64,000 nt of DNA from Plut-88900 sp963668115 (GTDB taxonomy: Bacteria; Chloroflexota; Dehalococcoidia; Plut-88900). The notes beneath the pieces are model-generated. The model saw only the letters and a list, made by a program, of their open reading frames with translations, was not told where the DNA came from and made no database searches. Each line of letters opens with the position of its first letter. The first letter of the stretch is position 1. The DNA lies in the NCBI GenBank assembly GCA_963668115.1, contig OY764147.1:2108001-2172000 (forward strand), in the 5' to 3' direction. The position numbers and the translations under genes were made by a program. Shown one piece after another: positions 1 through 8,152 of the stretch.

Positions 1-45
1 ATTCACGCCAGGGGCGCACTTACAGCCGGCTCGGGGGCAGGAAGC
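1..45. repeat. partial dispersed hairpin repeat
   Basis: The window opens inside a copy of the dispersed repeat seen again near 21288, 32165 and 38806: ATTCACGCC..GGCGCACTT followed by a short palindromic arm. It is truncated by the window edge and holds no gene. Confidence 0.5.
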
Positions 46-95
46 TGGGGGGATATACTATGTGGGGTGAAATTACTGGGCAGAAGGGAAAGGGC

Positions 96-509
96 ATGGC
101 TGAGACGGTAGCGATTCCGGTTAAAGAGGATTTCCCGAGGGTGATGCGTCGGACGCTGGAACTGACGGGAGGGAAGGTGTCGGCGGAGAGCGTGGGGAAG
201 CTGTACAAGATATTCAAGTCGCTGAGGTGGGACTTCCCGGACTACGAGCTTTCGGCGTACACGGTGCTGGACTCGGAGGGGAACTTCGGGTATGCGGAGT
301 CGATAGAGGGGTCGGCGGATGCGCATATCACGATGGACGCGGAGCGGCTGCACCAGGTGGTGTACGGTCGGGGGAACATGGCGAAGATGTTTCTGTCGGG
401 TCAGATCAAGCTGAAGGGCGTGCCGATGTACAAGCTGATGAGGTTCGTGCCGCTGCTGAGTCCTTTCCTGGAGAGCTACCAGGAGGCGTGTGAGGAGGGG
501 TCCAAATAG
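96..509 (+). CDS. SCP2-like sterol/lipid-binding domain protein
   Basis: A 137-residue soluble protein without signal peptide or membrane segment. It reads as a stand-alone SCP2-type lipid-binding domain. The middle is alternating hydrophobic sequence (ADAHITMDAERL), and the end carries the family's typical G-x-I-K-L-K-G turn followed by a hydrophobic helix (KLMRFVPLLSPF). Such domains bind acyl-CoA or other lipids; the ligand here cannot be read. An in-frame ATG at 60 would add 12 residues, but ATG 96 has a purine-rich ribosome site (AAGGGA) at good spacing. The gene stands alone ahead of the transketolase promoter. The family call is from sequence pattern only. Confidence 0.7.
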   Translation: MAETVAIPVKEDFPRVMRRTLELTGGKVSAESVGKLYKIFKSLRWDFPDYELSAYTVLDSEGNFGYAESIEGSADAHITMDAERLHQVVYGRGNMAKMFLSGQIKLKGVPMYKLMRFVPLLSPFLESYQEACEEGSK

Positions 510-521
510 GGAGACAAATTG

Positions 522-551
522 TGGACAGTGGGCGGGGAGAGGCAATATAAT
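522..551 (+). promoter_or_regulatory. sigma-70 promoter for the transketolase genes
   Basis: TGGACA (522-527) and a consensus TATAAT (546-551) are separated by 18 bases. They lie between the SCP2-like gene and the transketolase start and would give a leader of about 90 bases. Confidence 0.6.
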
Positions 552-645
552 GGGCCATCCCAGCGGCGACGGCGGCGCCCTGACACCAAATGACTGAAGC
601 TTCGACTACACACTTCTCGGGCCTAACTCCACTGCCAGCGATTTG

Positions 646-1482
646 ATGACGAACGGACAACGAGCGTGCACAAAGCTGTCCGTGGAGGAAATGTCGGGCC
701 TGACCAGGGCCATACGCCGGCACATTGTCGAGATGACGGCGGCGGCGGGGAGCGGGCATCCGGGCGGGTCGCTGTCCGCAGTTGAAATCCTGACGGCGCT
801 CTATTTCAACGTGCTCAGGCACGACCCTCAGAACCCGGAGTGGCCGGGTCGGGACAGGTTCATCCTGAGCAAGGGCCACTGCACTCCCGTCCTGTACTCG
901 ACGCTGGCGGAGGCGGGTTATTTTCCGGTGGAGGAACTAGCTACCTTCCGGAAGGTTGACAGCAGGCTGCACGGACACTGCCATAACTCGACGCCCGGGG
1001 TAGAACATTGCTCCGGTTCTTTGGGGCAGGGGTTGTCCGTTGGGGTGGGGATGGCGCTGGGGGGTCGGTTGGACGGGAGCGAGCATAACGTTTACGTGCT
1101 GGTCGGGGACGGGGAGTGCGACGAGGGGCAGATCTGGGAGGCGGCGATGGCAACGTCGCATTTCGGGCTGGACAACATCACGGTGGTCGTCGACCGGAAC
1201 GGGATCCAGAACGACCGATGGACCCACGAGGCGATGAACCTGGAGCCGCTGCCCGACAAGTGGCGGGCCTTCGGGTGGGACGTACACGAGGTCGACGGGC
1301 ATGACCTAGGTGAGATGGTCGGGGCGCTGAGCAATGCGTCGGAGAGGGACGGGAAGCGGCATGCGATCATAGCCAAGACGGTGAAGGGGAAGGGTGTCAG
1401 CTTCATGGAGAACAACCCCGGCTTCCACGGCAAGGCCCCGAACGCCGACGAACTGAAGCTGGCGCTAGAGGAGATAGGTTAG
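646..1482 (+). CDS. transketolase, N-terminal (TPP-binding) subunit
   Basis: N-terminal half of a split transketolase, which transfers two-carbon units between sugar phosphates using thiamine diphosphate in the non-oxidative pentose phosphate pathway. Visible landmarks are SGHPGGSLSAVEILTALYF near residues 42-60 and the TPP/metal motif GDGECDEGQIWEAA followed by NITVVVDRNGIQ. At 278 residues it is the usual size for the N-terminal chain of two-gene transketolases. ATG 646 is preferred over an in-frame TTG just upstream at 643. The partner subunit begins 4 bases after the stop, so the two are co-translated. Split enzymes of this type can also have DXP-synthase-like relatives, but the motifs and gene pair fit transketolase best. 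Confidence 0.9.
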   Translation: MTNGQRACTKLSVEEMSGLTRAIRRHIVEMTAAAGSGHPGGSLSAVEILTALYFNVLRHDPQNPEWPGRDRFILSKGHCTPVLYSTLAEAGYFPVEELATFRKVDSRLHGHCHNSTPGVEHCSGSLGQGLSVGVGMALGGRLDGSEHNVYVLVGDGECDEGQIWEAAMATSHFGLDNITVVVDRNGIQNDRWTHEAMNLEPLPDKWRAFGWDVHEVDGHDLGEMVGALSNASERDGKRHAIIAKTVKGKGVSFMENNPGFHGKAPNADELKLALEEIG

Positions 1483-1486
1483 AGCG

Positions 1487-2446
1487 TTGGTTACCAAGGT
1501 CGCCACCCGTCAGGCCTTTGGGGAGACGCTGCTAGAGCTGGGTCGGAGCAATCCCGACATAGTGGTGATCGGGGGGGACCTGAACAAGTCTACGATGGCG
1601 ACGATGTTCGGGGCGGAGTTCCCGGACAGGTTCTTCGACTGCGGGGCTGCGGAGCAGAACATGATGGGGATAGCGTCGGGGCTGGCGGCGGTGGGGAAGA
1701 TTCCGTTCGCGAGCACGTTTGCGGTGTTTGGGTCGGGCCGACCGTTCGACCAGATCAGGATATCGATAGCGCAGGCGCGGGCGAACGTGAAGATAGTGGT
1801 GACGCATGCGGGGATAATCACGGGCCCCGACGGGATGTCGGCGCACGGGATCGAGGATTTGGCGCTGATGTGCTCGCTGGTCGGGTTCACGGTGGTGGTG
1901 CCGGCGGATGCGGAGGAGACTACGCAGGCGGTTCGGGCCCTGGCAGAGATGGAAGGGCCCTGTTACCTACGCCTGAGCCGTCCGGCCACCCCGCTGGTCT
2001 GCCCGGAAGGATACGAGTTCAAGATAGGCAAGGCGGAGGTGTTCAGGCCAGGGACGGACGTGACGATCCTGGCAACCGGGATCATGGTGGGGATGGCGCT
2101 GGAGGCGGCGGAGGCGCTGGCTCGGGAATCTATTAAGGCGCGTGTGGTAAACGTTTCGACGCTGAAGCCCCTGGACCGGGAGACGGTGCTGCAGTGCGCC
2201 CGGGACACGGGGGCGGTAGTGACGGCGGAGGAGCATTTGAAGCACGGGGGACTCGGGAGCATTGTAGCGGAGGTATTAGGTGAGCACTGCCCGGTACCGC
2301 TGTCGATGGTGGCGATAGACGAGGTGTACAGCCCGTCGGGGGAGGCGGAGCAGCTTTTGAAGCTGCGGGGGCTGACGCCGGAGCAGATAGCGCAGGCGGC
2401 GAAGAGCGTCATAAGGCGGAAGGCGGGGAGCAACGGTCGGGGGTAG
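1487..2446 (+). CDS. transketolase, C-terminal subunit
   Basis: Second chain of the split transketolase: pyrimidine-binding and C-terminal domains, 319 residues. The PYR-domain signature is clear (FFDCGAAEQNMMGIASGLA; then ASTFAVF and the conserved G-x-D-G-x-S-A-H-G-I-E-D segment). The glutamate in AEQN is the one that activates the TPP ring in this superfamily. Translation starts at TTG 1487, four bases after the N-terminal gene. The C-terminal domain (TDVTILATGIMVGMALEAAEAL, then VVTAEEH) is complete. A hairpin with a T-run follows the stop. Confidence 0.9.
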   Translation: MVTKVATRQAFGETLLELGRSNPDIVVIGGDLNKSTMATMFGAEFPDRFFDCGAAEQNMMGIASGLAAVGKIPFASTFAVFGSGRPFDQIRISIAQARANVKIVVTHAGIITGPDGMSAHGIEDLALMCSLVGFTVVVPADAEETTQAVRALAEMEGPCYLRLSRPATPLVCPEGYEFKIGKAEVFRPGTDVTILATGIMVGMALEAAEALARESIKARVVNVSTLKPLDRETVLQCARDTGAVVTAEEHLKHGGLGSIVAEVLGEHCPVPLSMVAIDEVYSPSGEAEQLLKLRGLTPEQIAQAAKSVIRRKAGSNGRG

Positions 2447-2473
2447 GGTGGAGGGGTTCCAATCGGGTCTTGG

Positions 2474-2495
2474 GGGCCGACAGAGGCCCTTTTTT
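2474..2495 (+). terminator. rho-independent terminator after the transketolase genes
   Basis: Stem GGGCC (2474-2478) and GGCCC (2485-2489), with a six-base loop, followed by six T residues. Confidence 0.65.
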
Positions 2496-2534
2496 CATGC
2501 CCCGCATTGACAATTGGCATCGGGCGATGGAAAC

Positions 2535-2900
2535 TTTGGGACGCAGAAATAAATTCGAGAAAAGACAGCGAACGGGAGTAGTAAGCCTGAAGCGGGGGCC
2601 AGAGAGTCGGGTTAGGTGAGAGCCGACCCCAGCGCGGAGGCAGAATGGACCCGGGAGTCGCCAACCGAAAGCCCGACGGGAGTCGGGGGAGTAGGCTTGG
2701 ACGGAAGGGGCGCCGTTACCAGGGCCCAGGGTATCTCCGAAGAAAGCCGAGAGCCTGACCGAGGACGTACCTGTTAGAGATTAGCCGGCTTGGGGCCTTT
2801 CGGGGCCCGACTTGCGGTTGAATGCCGTGACGACCGGGCCGGACAAACTAGGGTGGCACCGCGAGAACCCCCCTCGCCCCTGAGGACGAGGGGGGTTTGT
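2535..2900 (+). promoter_or_regulatory. tRNA-Trp T-box leader of the trp operon
   Basis: T-box riboswitch that senses uncharged tRNA-Trp. The invariant T-box core GGGTGGCACCGCG lies at 2851-2863. The stem I S-turn sequence GGAGTAGTA is near 2575, and the stem I apical motifs (AGAGAGTCGG, GGTGAGAGCC) lie around 2603-2625. The specifier loop reads GAA-TGG-ACC with the Trp codon TGG at 2646-2648. The antiterminator bulge TGGC (2854-2857) would pair with a tRNA ending GCCA, which fits the G discriminator of bacterial tRNA-Trp. The terminator is a perfect 11-bp stem, 2866-2876 with 2887-2897, ending in T residues. A possible -35 (TTGACA, 2507-2512) lies upstream; its -10 is weak. trpE starts at 2923. 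Confidence 0.95.
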
Positions 2901-2922
2901 TCGTCGAGAACGGGAAGGCGCC

Positions 2923-4395
2923 ATGACCACAGTTGCAAAGAGCGTATACACACCGGGCCTGGAGAGGCTGGAAGAGCTTTCGGGGCTGGGGAATCTCGTG
3001 CCGGTGTACAGGGAGATAGAGGCCGACCTGGAGACGCCGGTGTCGGCGTACCTGAAGGTGGCGCGCGGGGACTACTCGTTCCTGCTGGAGAGCGTGGAGG
3101 GCGGGGAGCGGATGGCGCGCTACAGCTTCATCGGCACTGAGCCGTACAGGAAGATAGTCACGGGGCGAGGGCAGCAGGACGGAGAAGCAAACCCGCTGGA
3201 GCTGGTGCGAGAGGAGATGGAGAGATGGTCGGTGGCGGGGGCGTCGGGGGTGCCGAGGTTCCACGGGGGAGGGGTGGGGTACATCAGCTACGAGGCGATG
3301 CACCACTACGAGGACGTGCCATCGCCGGAAGTGGACACGCTGGGGCTACCCGAGGCGATATTCATGTTCGCCGACACCCTGCTGGTCTTCGACCACATAA
3401 AGCACAGCATCAAGGTGGTTTCTCACGTGAGGATGGATGAAGGGGATCTGGCCTCGGCGTACCGTCGGGCAACGGAGAAGATAGACGAACTGGTGGACAG
3501 GCTTCGGCAGCCGATAGAGCCCGCATTGGCACCTCTGAGGGGAGGGCCGACGGCGGGCTACTCGATAGAGCCCAACGTGACCAAGGAACAATACGAGAGA
3601 AATGTGGAGGTCACGAAGGACTACATCAGGGCGGGGGACATCATACAGGCGGTGATTTCGCAGAGGTTCTCCCGCAAGACGGACGTCCACCCGTTCAACA
3701 TCTATCGCAGTTTGAGGAAGGTGAACCCCTCGCCGTACATGTTCTACCTGGACCTGGGGAGCTTCCAGTTGGTAGGGGCCTCGCCGGAGGTGCTGGTGAG
3801 GGAGGAGGAGGGCCAGTTGGACTATCACCCGCTGGCGGGCACGAGGCCCCGGGGGAAGGACGAGGAGGAAGACCGGGCAAACGAGCAGGAGCTATTGGCC
3901 GACGAAAAGGACCGGGCGGAGCACATAATGCTGCTGGACCTGGGGCGGAACGACATAGGTCGGGTGAGCGTGCCGGGATCGGTGCAGGTTACGCAGATCA
4001 TGGACATTGAGCGGTACTCGCACGTGATCCACCTGGTCTCCCACGTGAAGGGGAAGCTGAGGCCCGATGCCTCGATCTACGACGCCTTCTGGTCGTGCTT
4101 CCCCGCGGGCACGGTGTCGGGGGCACCGAAGCTGAGGGCGATGGAGATAATTGCGGAACTGGAGCCGATAAAGAGGGGGCCGTATTCGGGGTCGGTGGGG
4201 TATTTCAGCTTTTCGGGGAACATGGATACGTGCATAACCCTGCGGACGATGGTGTTCCACAACGGGGTGGCCCACGTGCAGGCCGGGGCGGGAATAGTGT
4301 ACGACAGCGTCCCGCACCTGGAGTACATGGAGACGGTGCACAAGGCGGGGGCGATCATGAGGGCAATCGATGAGGCGGAGGCGCGGTCGTGGTAG
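2923..4395 (+). CDS. trpE: anthranilate synthase component I
   Basis: Converts chorismate to anthranilate with the TrpG glutaminase; first committed step of tryptophan synthesis. The 490-residue length is normal. The feedback-inhibition motif LLES is present near residue 58 (SFLLESVEGG). The chorismate-binding half carries SPEVLVREE, HPLAGTRPRG, LDLGRNDIGRVS, SGAPKLRAMEI and GYFSFSGNMDTCITLRT, all intact. It is the first gene behind the Trp T-box. In this genome trpG does not follow directly: five dehydrogenase genes lie between. Confidence 0.97.
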   Translation: MTTVAKSVYTPGLERLEELSGLGNLVPVYREIEADLETPVSAYLKVARGDYSFLLESVEGGERMARYSFIGTEPYRKIVTGRGQQDGEANPLELVREEMERWSVAGASGVPRFHGGGVGYISYEAMHHYEDVPSPEVDTLGLPEAIFMFADTLLVFDHIKHSIKVVSHVRMDEGDLASAYRRATEKIDELVDRLRQPIEPALAPLRGGPTAGYSIEPNVTKEQYERNVEVTKDYIRAGDIIQAVISQRFSRKTDVHPFNIYRSLRKVNPSPYMFYLDLGSFQLVGASPEVLVREEEGQLDYHPLAGTRPRGKDEEEDRANEQELLADEKDRAEHIMLLDLGRNDIGRVSVPGSVQVTQIMDIERYSHVIHLVSHVKGKLRPDASIYDAFWSCFPAGTVSGAPKLRAMEIIAELEPIKRGPYSGSVGYFSFSGNMDTCITLRTMVFHNGVAHVQAGAGIVYDSVPHLEYMETVHKAGAIMRAIDEAEARSW

Positions 4396-4426
4396 TATTT
4401 GGGCGGTCCTGGAGGACATCCCAAGA

Positions 4427-5188
4427 ATGAAGCTGGAAGGCAGAGCAGCCATAGTCACGGGAGGTAACAGGGGCATCGGGAAGGCCGTGGCCCTGGAGCT
4501 GGCCGCACAGGGAGCGGACGTGACGTTCAACTACCGCAAGGACGAGGAGTCGGCGCGGGAGACGGCGGCAGAGATCGAGGCGCTGGGGCGTCGGGCGCTG
4601 GCCCGGCAGGCTGACGTGACGGACAACGCGGCGGTGGAGGCGATGGTGTCGGAGGCTGTTGAGTTGTTCGGGGCAGTGGACATACTGGTGTGCAACGCGG
4701 GGGTCGCTTCCCGGGGGAACCACCTGGGAGAGACGGAGCCACGGGAGATGCGTCGGGTGCTGGACGTGCACCTTTTCGGGGCGCTGCATTTCGCGAGGGC
4801 GCTGTTGCCGGGAATGCGGGAGCGGAAGAGGGCGGACGTGCATTTCATTTCGTCGACGTCGCCGTTCAGGGCAGAGTCGGGGCACGGGCCCTACGCAACG
4901 GCCAAGGCATGTCTGGAAGCATTGGCGATGTCGATGGCGAAGGACGAGCGCCAGCACGGGATCCGGGTGAACGTAATAGCGCCGGGGCTGGTAGAGACGG
5001 AGATGGGGAAGAGGCTGGTGAAGGCGACCCAAGGCGTCGACGACATTAAGGATATATACCCGGACTACCCGTTCGGGAGGGTGTGCCAGCCCGAGGACAT
5101 AGCGAAGCTATCGGCGTTTCTGGCGTCGGAGGACGGGGGATATATCTCGGGGCACGTTATTCATCTGGACGGTGGGATGGCGCGGTGA
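4427..5188 (+). CDS. SDR family NAD(P)-dependent oxidoreductase (copy 1)
   Basis: Classical short-chain dehydrogenase/reductase of 253 residues, of the FabG-like type. The nucleotide-binding TGGNRGIG lies at residues 11-18, NAG follows in the central region, and the catalytic Ser plus YATAK (Tyr near 156) are intact. The end reads ISGHVIHLDGGMA, typical of the family. ATG 4427 (MKLEGRAAIVTGG) is chosen because the Rossmann strand starts right after it. It lies 31 bases after trpE and so probably falls under the T-box. Substrate is not readable. It is the first of five related genes (copies 2-5 follow), which suggests expansion by duplication. Confidence 0.9.
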   Translation: MKLEGRAAIVTGGNRGIGKAVALELAAQGADVTFNYRKDEESARETAAEIEALGRRALARQADVTDNAAVEAMVSEAVELFGAVDILVCNAGVASRGNHLGETEPREMRRVLDVHLFGALHFARALLPGMRERKRADVHFISSTSPFRAESGHGPYATAKACLEALAMSMAKDERQHGIRVNVIAPGLVETEMGKRLVKATQGVDDIKDIYPDYPFGRVCQPEDIAKLSAFLASEDGGYISGHVIHLDGGMAR

Positions 5189-5256
5189 GGGAAGGGGCAT
5201 GATGTTCGTTTGTACCCGCGCATGACAGAAGAAGGCACATAAGTGGAGGCCACACA

Positions 5257-5451
5257 ATGAGGTTGCATCCAACAAACCGTCACCGATCTGATTGTGGCTG
5301 CAGAGAGTGCCGTCAACTAACGAGGGTTCGTGCCAATGACTCTTACTTGGAGCGACGGCAGAGGCTTGCAGAGGAAACCGAGTGGCATAACCAATGGATG
5401 CGAAAGATGAAGGAGGATAAACCTTGGTGGCGCCGACTGCTAAGATTATGA
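5257..5451 (+). CDS. small Cys-containing hypothetical protein
   Basis: Not recognised. A 64-residue, highly charged protein with a C-x-C-x-x-C cluster near the N-terminus (CGCREC) and a basic, Trp-rich end (KPWWRRLLRL). The start is supported by a GGAGG ribosome site 10-15 bases upstream of ATG 5257. Its codon use is less GC-rich than that of the neighbouring dehydrogenases. It sits in a gap between SDR copies 1 and 2. It could bind a metal or nucleic acid, but that is a guess. Confidence 0.5.
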   Translation: MRLHPTNRHRSDCGCRECRQLTRVRANDSYLERRQRLAEETEWHNQWMRKMKEDKPWWRRLLRL

Positions 5452-5526
5452 CTCCTAACTGCCATTACCAGTGAGCTACCTAGCATGTTTGCACCTCCCC
5501 GCTCGACCCTTCGACACGTCTCAGGG

Positions 5527-5581
5527 TGAGTGGCCCAGCCACCCAGGGTGGGATTCCCGATCGGAGCCGGGAATGACGAAG
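5527..5581. repeat. dispersed hairpin repeat
   Basis: GGGATTCCCGATCGGAGCCGGGAATGACG (written in parts: GGGATTCCCG at 5551 and CGGGAATGAC near 5570) forms a short hairpin. It belongs to the GATTCC..GGAATGAC family scattered through the window. The remaining sequence of the 5452-5665 gap shows no gene. Confidence 0.55.
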
Positions 5582-5665
5582 AAGATGGAGGTTGGGGAGA
5601 CGATTGTCGGGGTGACGGTAACGTTGGGGGCAACGCGATAAAAGTAATGAATCGGGAGGAGATAG

Positions 5666-6472
5666 ATGGATCTTGAAGGAAGGGTAGCGTTGATAACCGG
5701 GGCGTCCCGGGGCATAGGCCAGGGGATTGCGCAGAGCATGGCGGAGGAAGGCGCGGACATTGTGGTTAACTACCAGCGCAATAAGGAAGGGGCGGAGCAG
5801 ACGGCGTCGGAGGTCGAGGCCCGAGGGAGGAAGGCGCTGCTGTACCAGGCCAACGTCCAGAATTTCGACGAGGTCCAGGCGATGGTGGACGAGACCATTG
5901 CGACCTTCGGTCGGGTGGACATCCTGGTGAACAACGCCGGACAGCACTATTCGAAGTCGATCATGGCGGAAGATGCGATGGACGTGTTCCACGACGTTTA
6001 CGGGACGCACATCGCCGGTTCTTTCTACTGCACGCAGGCGGTGCTGCCGCACATGAAGAAGCAGAAGAGAGGTGATATTCATTTCATCAGCTCGCTGGCG
6101 ACGCAGCAGCTGTGGCCCGACGAATGGGCCTATGCCAGCGCGAAGGCGTGGATGGGGACGTTCGTTAAGACGATATCCAAGGAGCTGAGCTGGCACGGGA
6201 TCCGGGTGAACGCCATTGCGCCGACCATCGTGGAGTCGGACATGGGGTTAAAGCTGGTGCTGGACTGGGCGCAGATAGACGACCCCCGGAACCTGGACGG
6301 GATAGTGCCCTTCGACAGGCTGATCCAGCCCTACGACGTGGGGAACATGTGCGTCTGGCTTTGCAGCGACAAGGCGAGCCATGTCTCGGGGCAGGTGATC
6401 TACCTGGACTGCGGGATAGGGCCGTCTTCGCTGAGGGAGTTCGTGACGCCCGAGGCACGGGCGCAGAGGTAG
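5666..6472 (+). CDS. SDR family oxidoreductase (copy 2)
   Basis: 268-residue short-chain dehydrogenase. TGASRGIG lies at residues 11-18, NNAG is in the centre (VDILVNNAGQHYS), and the catalytic YASAK has Tyr near 156. The start ATG 5666 follows a GAGGAG ribosome site. The C-terminus is longer than in copy 1 and ends in a charged tail. It lies 3 bases upstream of copy 3, so copies 2 to 4 are translationally linked. Specific substrate unknown; sequence alone supports only NAD(P)-dependent alcohol/ketone chemistry. Confidence 0.9.
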   Translation: MDLEGRVALITGASRGIGQGIAQSMAEEGADIVVNYQRNKEGAEQTASEVEARGRKALLYQANVQNFDEVQAMVDETIATFGRVDILVNNAGQHYSKSIMAEDAMDVFHDVYGTHIAGSFYCTQAVLPHMKKQKRGDIHFISSLATQQLWPDEWAYASAKAWMGTFVKTISKELSWHGIRVNAIAPTIVESDMGLKLVLDWAQIDDPRNLDGIVPFDRLIQPYDVGNMCVWLCSDKASHVSGQVIYLDCGIGPSSLREFVTPEARAQR

Positions 6473-6475
6473 ACC

Positions 6476-7300
6476 ATGAGTGAAGGGAACTCTCATTCTT
6501 TAGAGGGGCGGGTTGCCCTGGTGACGGGCGGGTCTCGGGGGATTGGAAGGGCGATCTCGTTGGCAATGGCGGAGGCTGGCGCCGACGTGATGGTCAACTT
6601 CGTTAGCAATGAGGGGGCAGCGGAAGAAACGGCTGGGGAGATCCGGGCGCTGGGTCGGAAGGCGTTGATCTACAAAGCAAACGTGGGGGACGCGGATGCG
6701 GTAAAGACGATGGTCGGGGTGGCGGTGGAGGGGCTGGGGAAAGTGGACATTCTGGTCTGCAATGCGGGGATTATACGTCGGGACAGCCACGTACACGAAG
6801 CGGACCTGGAAGAGTTCCGGGAGGTCATCGAGAACCATATCATGGGGGCGTTCAACTGCGTTCAGGCCGTATTGCCGAACATGAGGGAGCAGGCTCGGGG
6901 GGACATACATCTGATAGGGTCGACGAATGCGAAGATGCTGCCGATGGGGCTAACCTCTTACAACGTGGCGAAGGCGGGGATGGAGGTGATGGGTCGGGTG
7001 CTTTCGAAGGAGGAGCAGGGACACGGGATACGGGTGAACGTGATAGCCCCGACCACCACCGAGACGGACATGGCCTCCGGGCTGCTGAAGAGGTACGGCT
7101 TCTCCAGCTTCAGGGAGGTCGACCCGTACCTGCCGCTGGGCCGGATAGCCCAGCCCCGGGACACGGGGAACCTGTGCGCGTTCCTGGCGTCGGAAGCGGG
7201 GGGCCATATCTCGGGGCAGGTGATCTACGTGGACGCATCGCAGGACAGGAAACCGACGCAGGAGTTCTTCTCGTCGGCGGCACAGAGGAGCGGAATATGA
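6476..7300 (+). CDS. SDR family oxidoreductase (copy 3)
   Basis: 274-residue short-chain dehydrogenase with TGGSRGIG near residues 18-25, CNAG in the centre and catalytic YNVAK (Tyr near 162). The usual Ser is offered by LIGSTNAK. The N-terminus has a few extra residues (MSEGNSHSLEGRVALVTGG). The stop codon overlaps the ATG of copy 4 (ATGA at 7297-7300). This is translational coupling and shows the copies form one unit. Confidence 0.9.
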   Translation: MSEGNSHSLEGRVALVTGGSRGIGRAISLAMAEAGADVMVNFVSNEGAAEETAGEIRALGRKALIYKANVGDADAVKTMVGVAVEGLGKVDILVCNAGIIRRDSHVHEADLEEFREVIENHIMGAFNCVQAVLPNMREQARGDIHLIGSTNAKMLPMGLTSYNVAKAGMEVMGRVLSKEEQGHGIRVNVIAPTTTETDMASGLLKRYGFSSFREVDPYLPLGRIAQPRDTGNLCAFLASEAGGHISGQVIYVDASQDRKPTQEFFSSAAQRSGI

Positions 7301-8103
7301 GACTGGAAGGTCGGGTAGCGCTGGTCACAGGCGGGTCCCGGGGGATAGGGGCGGGGATAGCGAGGTGCATGGCGGAGGAGGGGGCGGCGGTAGTGGTGAA
7401 CTACGTGCAGTCGGAGAGGCTGGCGAACGAGGTAGTGGAGGGGATCCGGGGGAAGGGGGGTCGGGCGATGGCGGTACAAGCGGACGTGGGGAACTACGGG
7501 CAGGTGAAGTCGATGGTGGAGCAGTCGATTGCGGAGTTCGGGAAGGTGGACATCCTGGTGAACAATGCGGGCATAGCCGGGCCTTCCGAGCCTATGGCGG
7601 ACATAAGCCCGGACGAGTTCGAAGCCGTAATAAGGAACCACCTGATCGGGTCATACAACTGCACGTATTGCCTTCTGCACCACATGCGGGGGCTGGAGAG
7701 GGGTGACGTGATATTCATCTCCTCCCGGCAGACCGACTTCTTCCCGCCCAACTCGTCGCCGTACAACGCCGCAAAAGCAGGAATGGACGGCCTGGCCAAG
7801 GGGCTGGCGAAGGAGGAGCGGTACAACGGGATCCGGGTGAACGTGGTGGCCCCGGGCCTAGTCCCGACGGACATACTGATGGAAGAGCTGAGGGCGACCA
7901 CGGGCAAGGACAGCGTGGAAGAAGTGGATAAGGTTATGCCCTTCGGGCGGATGATGAGGCCGGAGGACATCGGGAACCTTTGCACGTTCCTGGCTTCCGA
8001 GCAGGGGAGTCATATCTCGGGCGAGGTGATATATGTGCGGGGCGGGGTGGGGGGAGAGCCGCCGTCATTCTACGTGAACGGGCCGAAGCCCTATTATTCC
8101 TAA
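7297..8103 (+). CDS. SDR family oxidoreductase (copy 4)
   Basis: 268-residue short-chain dehydrogenase: TGGSRGIG at residues 11-18, NNAG, FISSRQTD and YNAAK (Tyr near 156). A much longer reading frame runs back to 7174, but ATG 7297 overlaps the previous stop and places the first beta strand correctly. The C-terminal extension after ISGEVIYVRGGVG is about 20 residues. Copies 4 and 5 share the VPTDI/VPTDM segment and the V-R-G/A tail and are the closest pair. Confidence 0.9.
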   Translation: MRLEGRVALVTGGSRGIGAGIARCMAEEGAAVVVNYVQSERLANEVVEGIRGKGGRAMAVQADVGNYGQVKSMVEQSIAEFGKVDILVNNAGIAGPSEPMADISPDEFEAVIRNHLIGSYNCTYCLLHHMRGLERGDVIFISSRQTDFFPPNSSPYNAAKAGMDGLAKGLAKEERYNGIRVNVVAPGLVPTDILMEELRATTGKDSVEEVDKVMPFGRMMRPEDIGNLCTFLASEQGSHISGEVIYVRGGVGGEPPSFYVNGPKPYYS

Positions 8104-8152
8104 CGAACGAAGCCAGTAACAAATCTGCCGAACCAAGAATAGAGAGAGCGAG

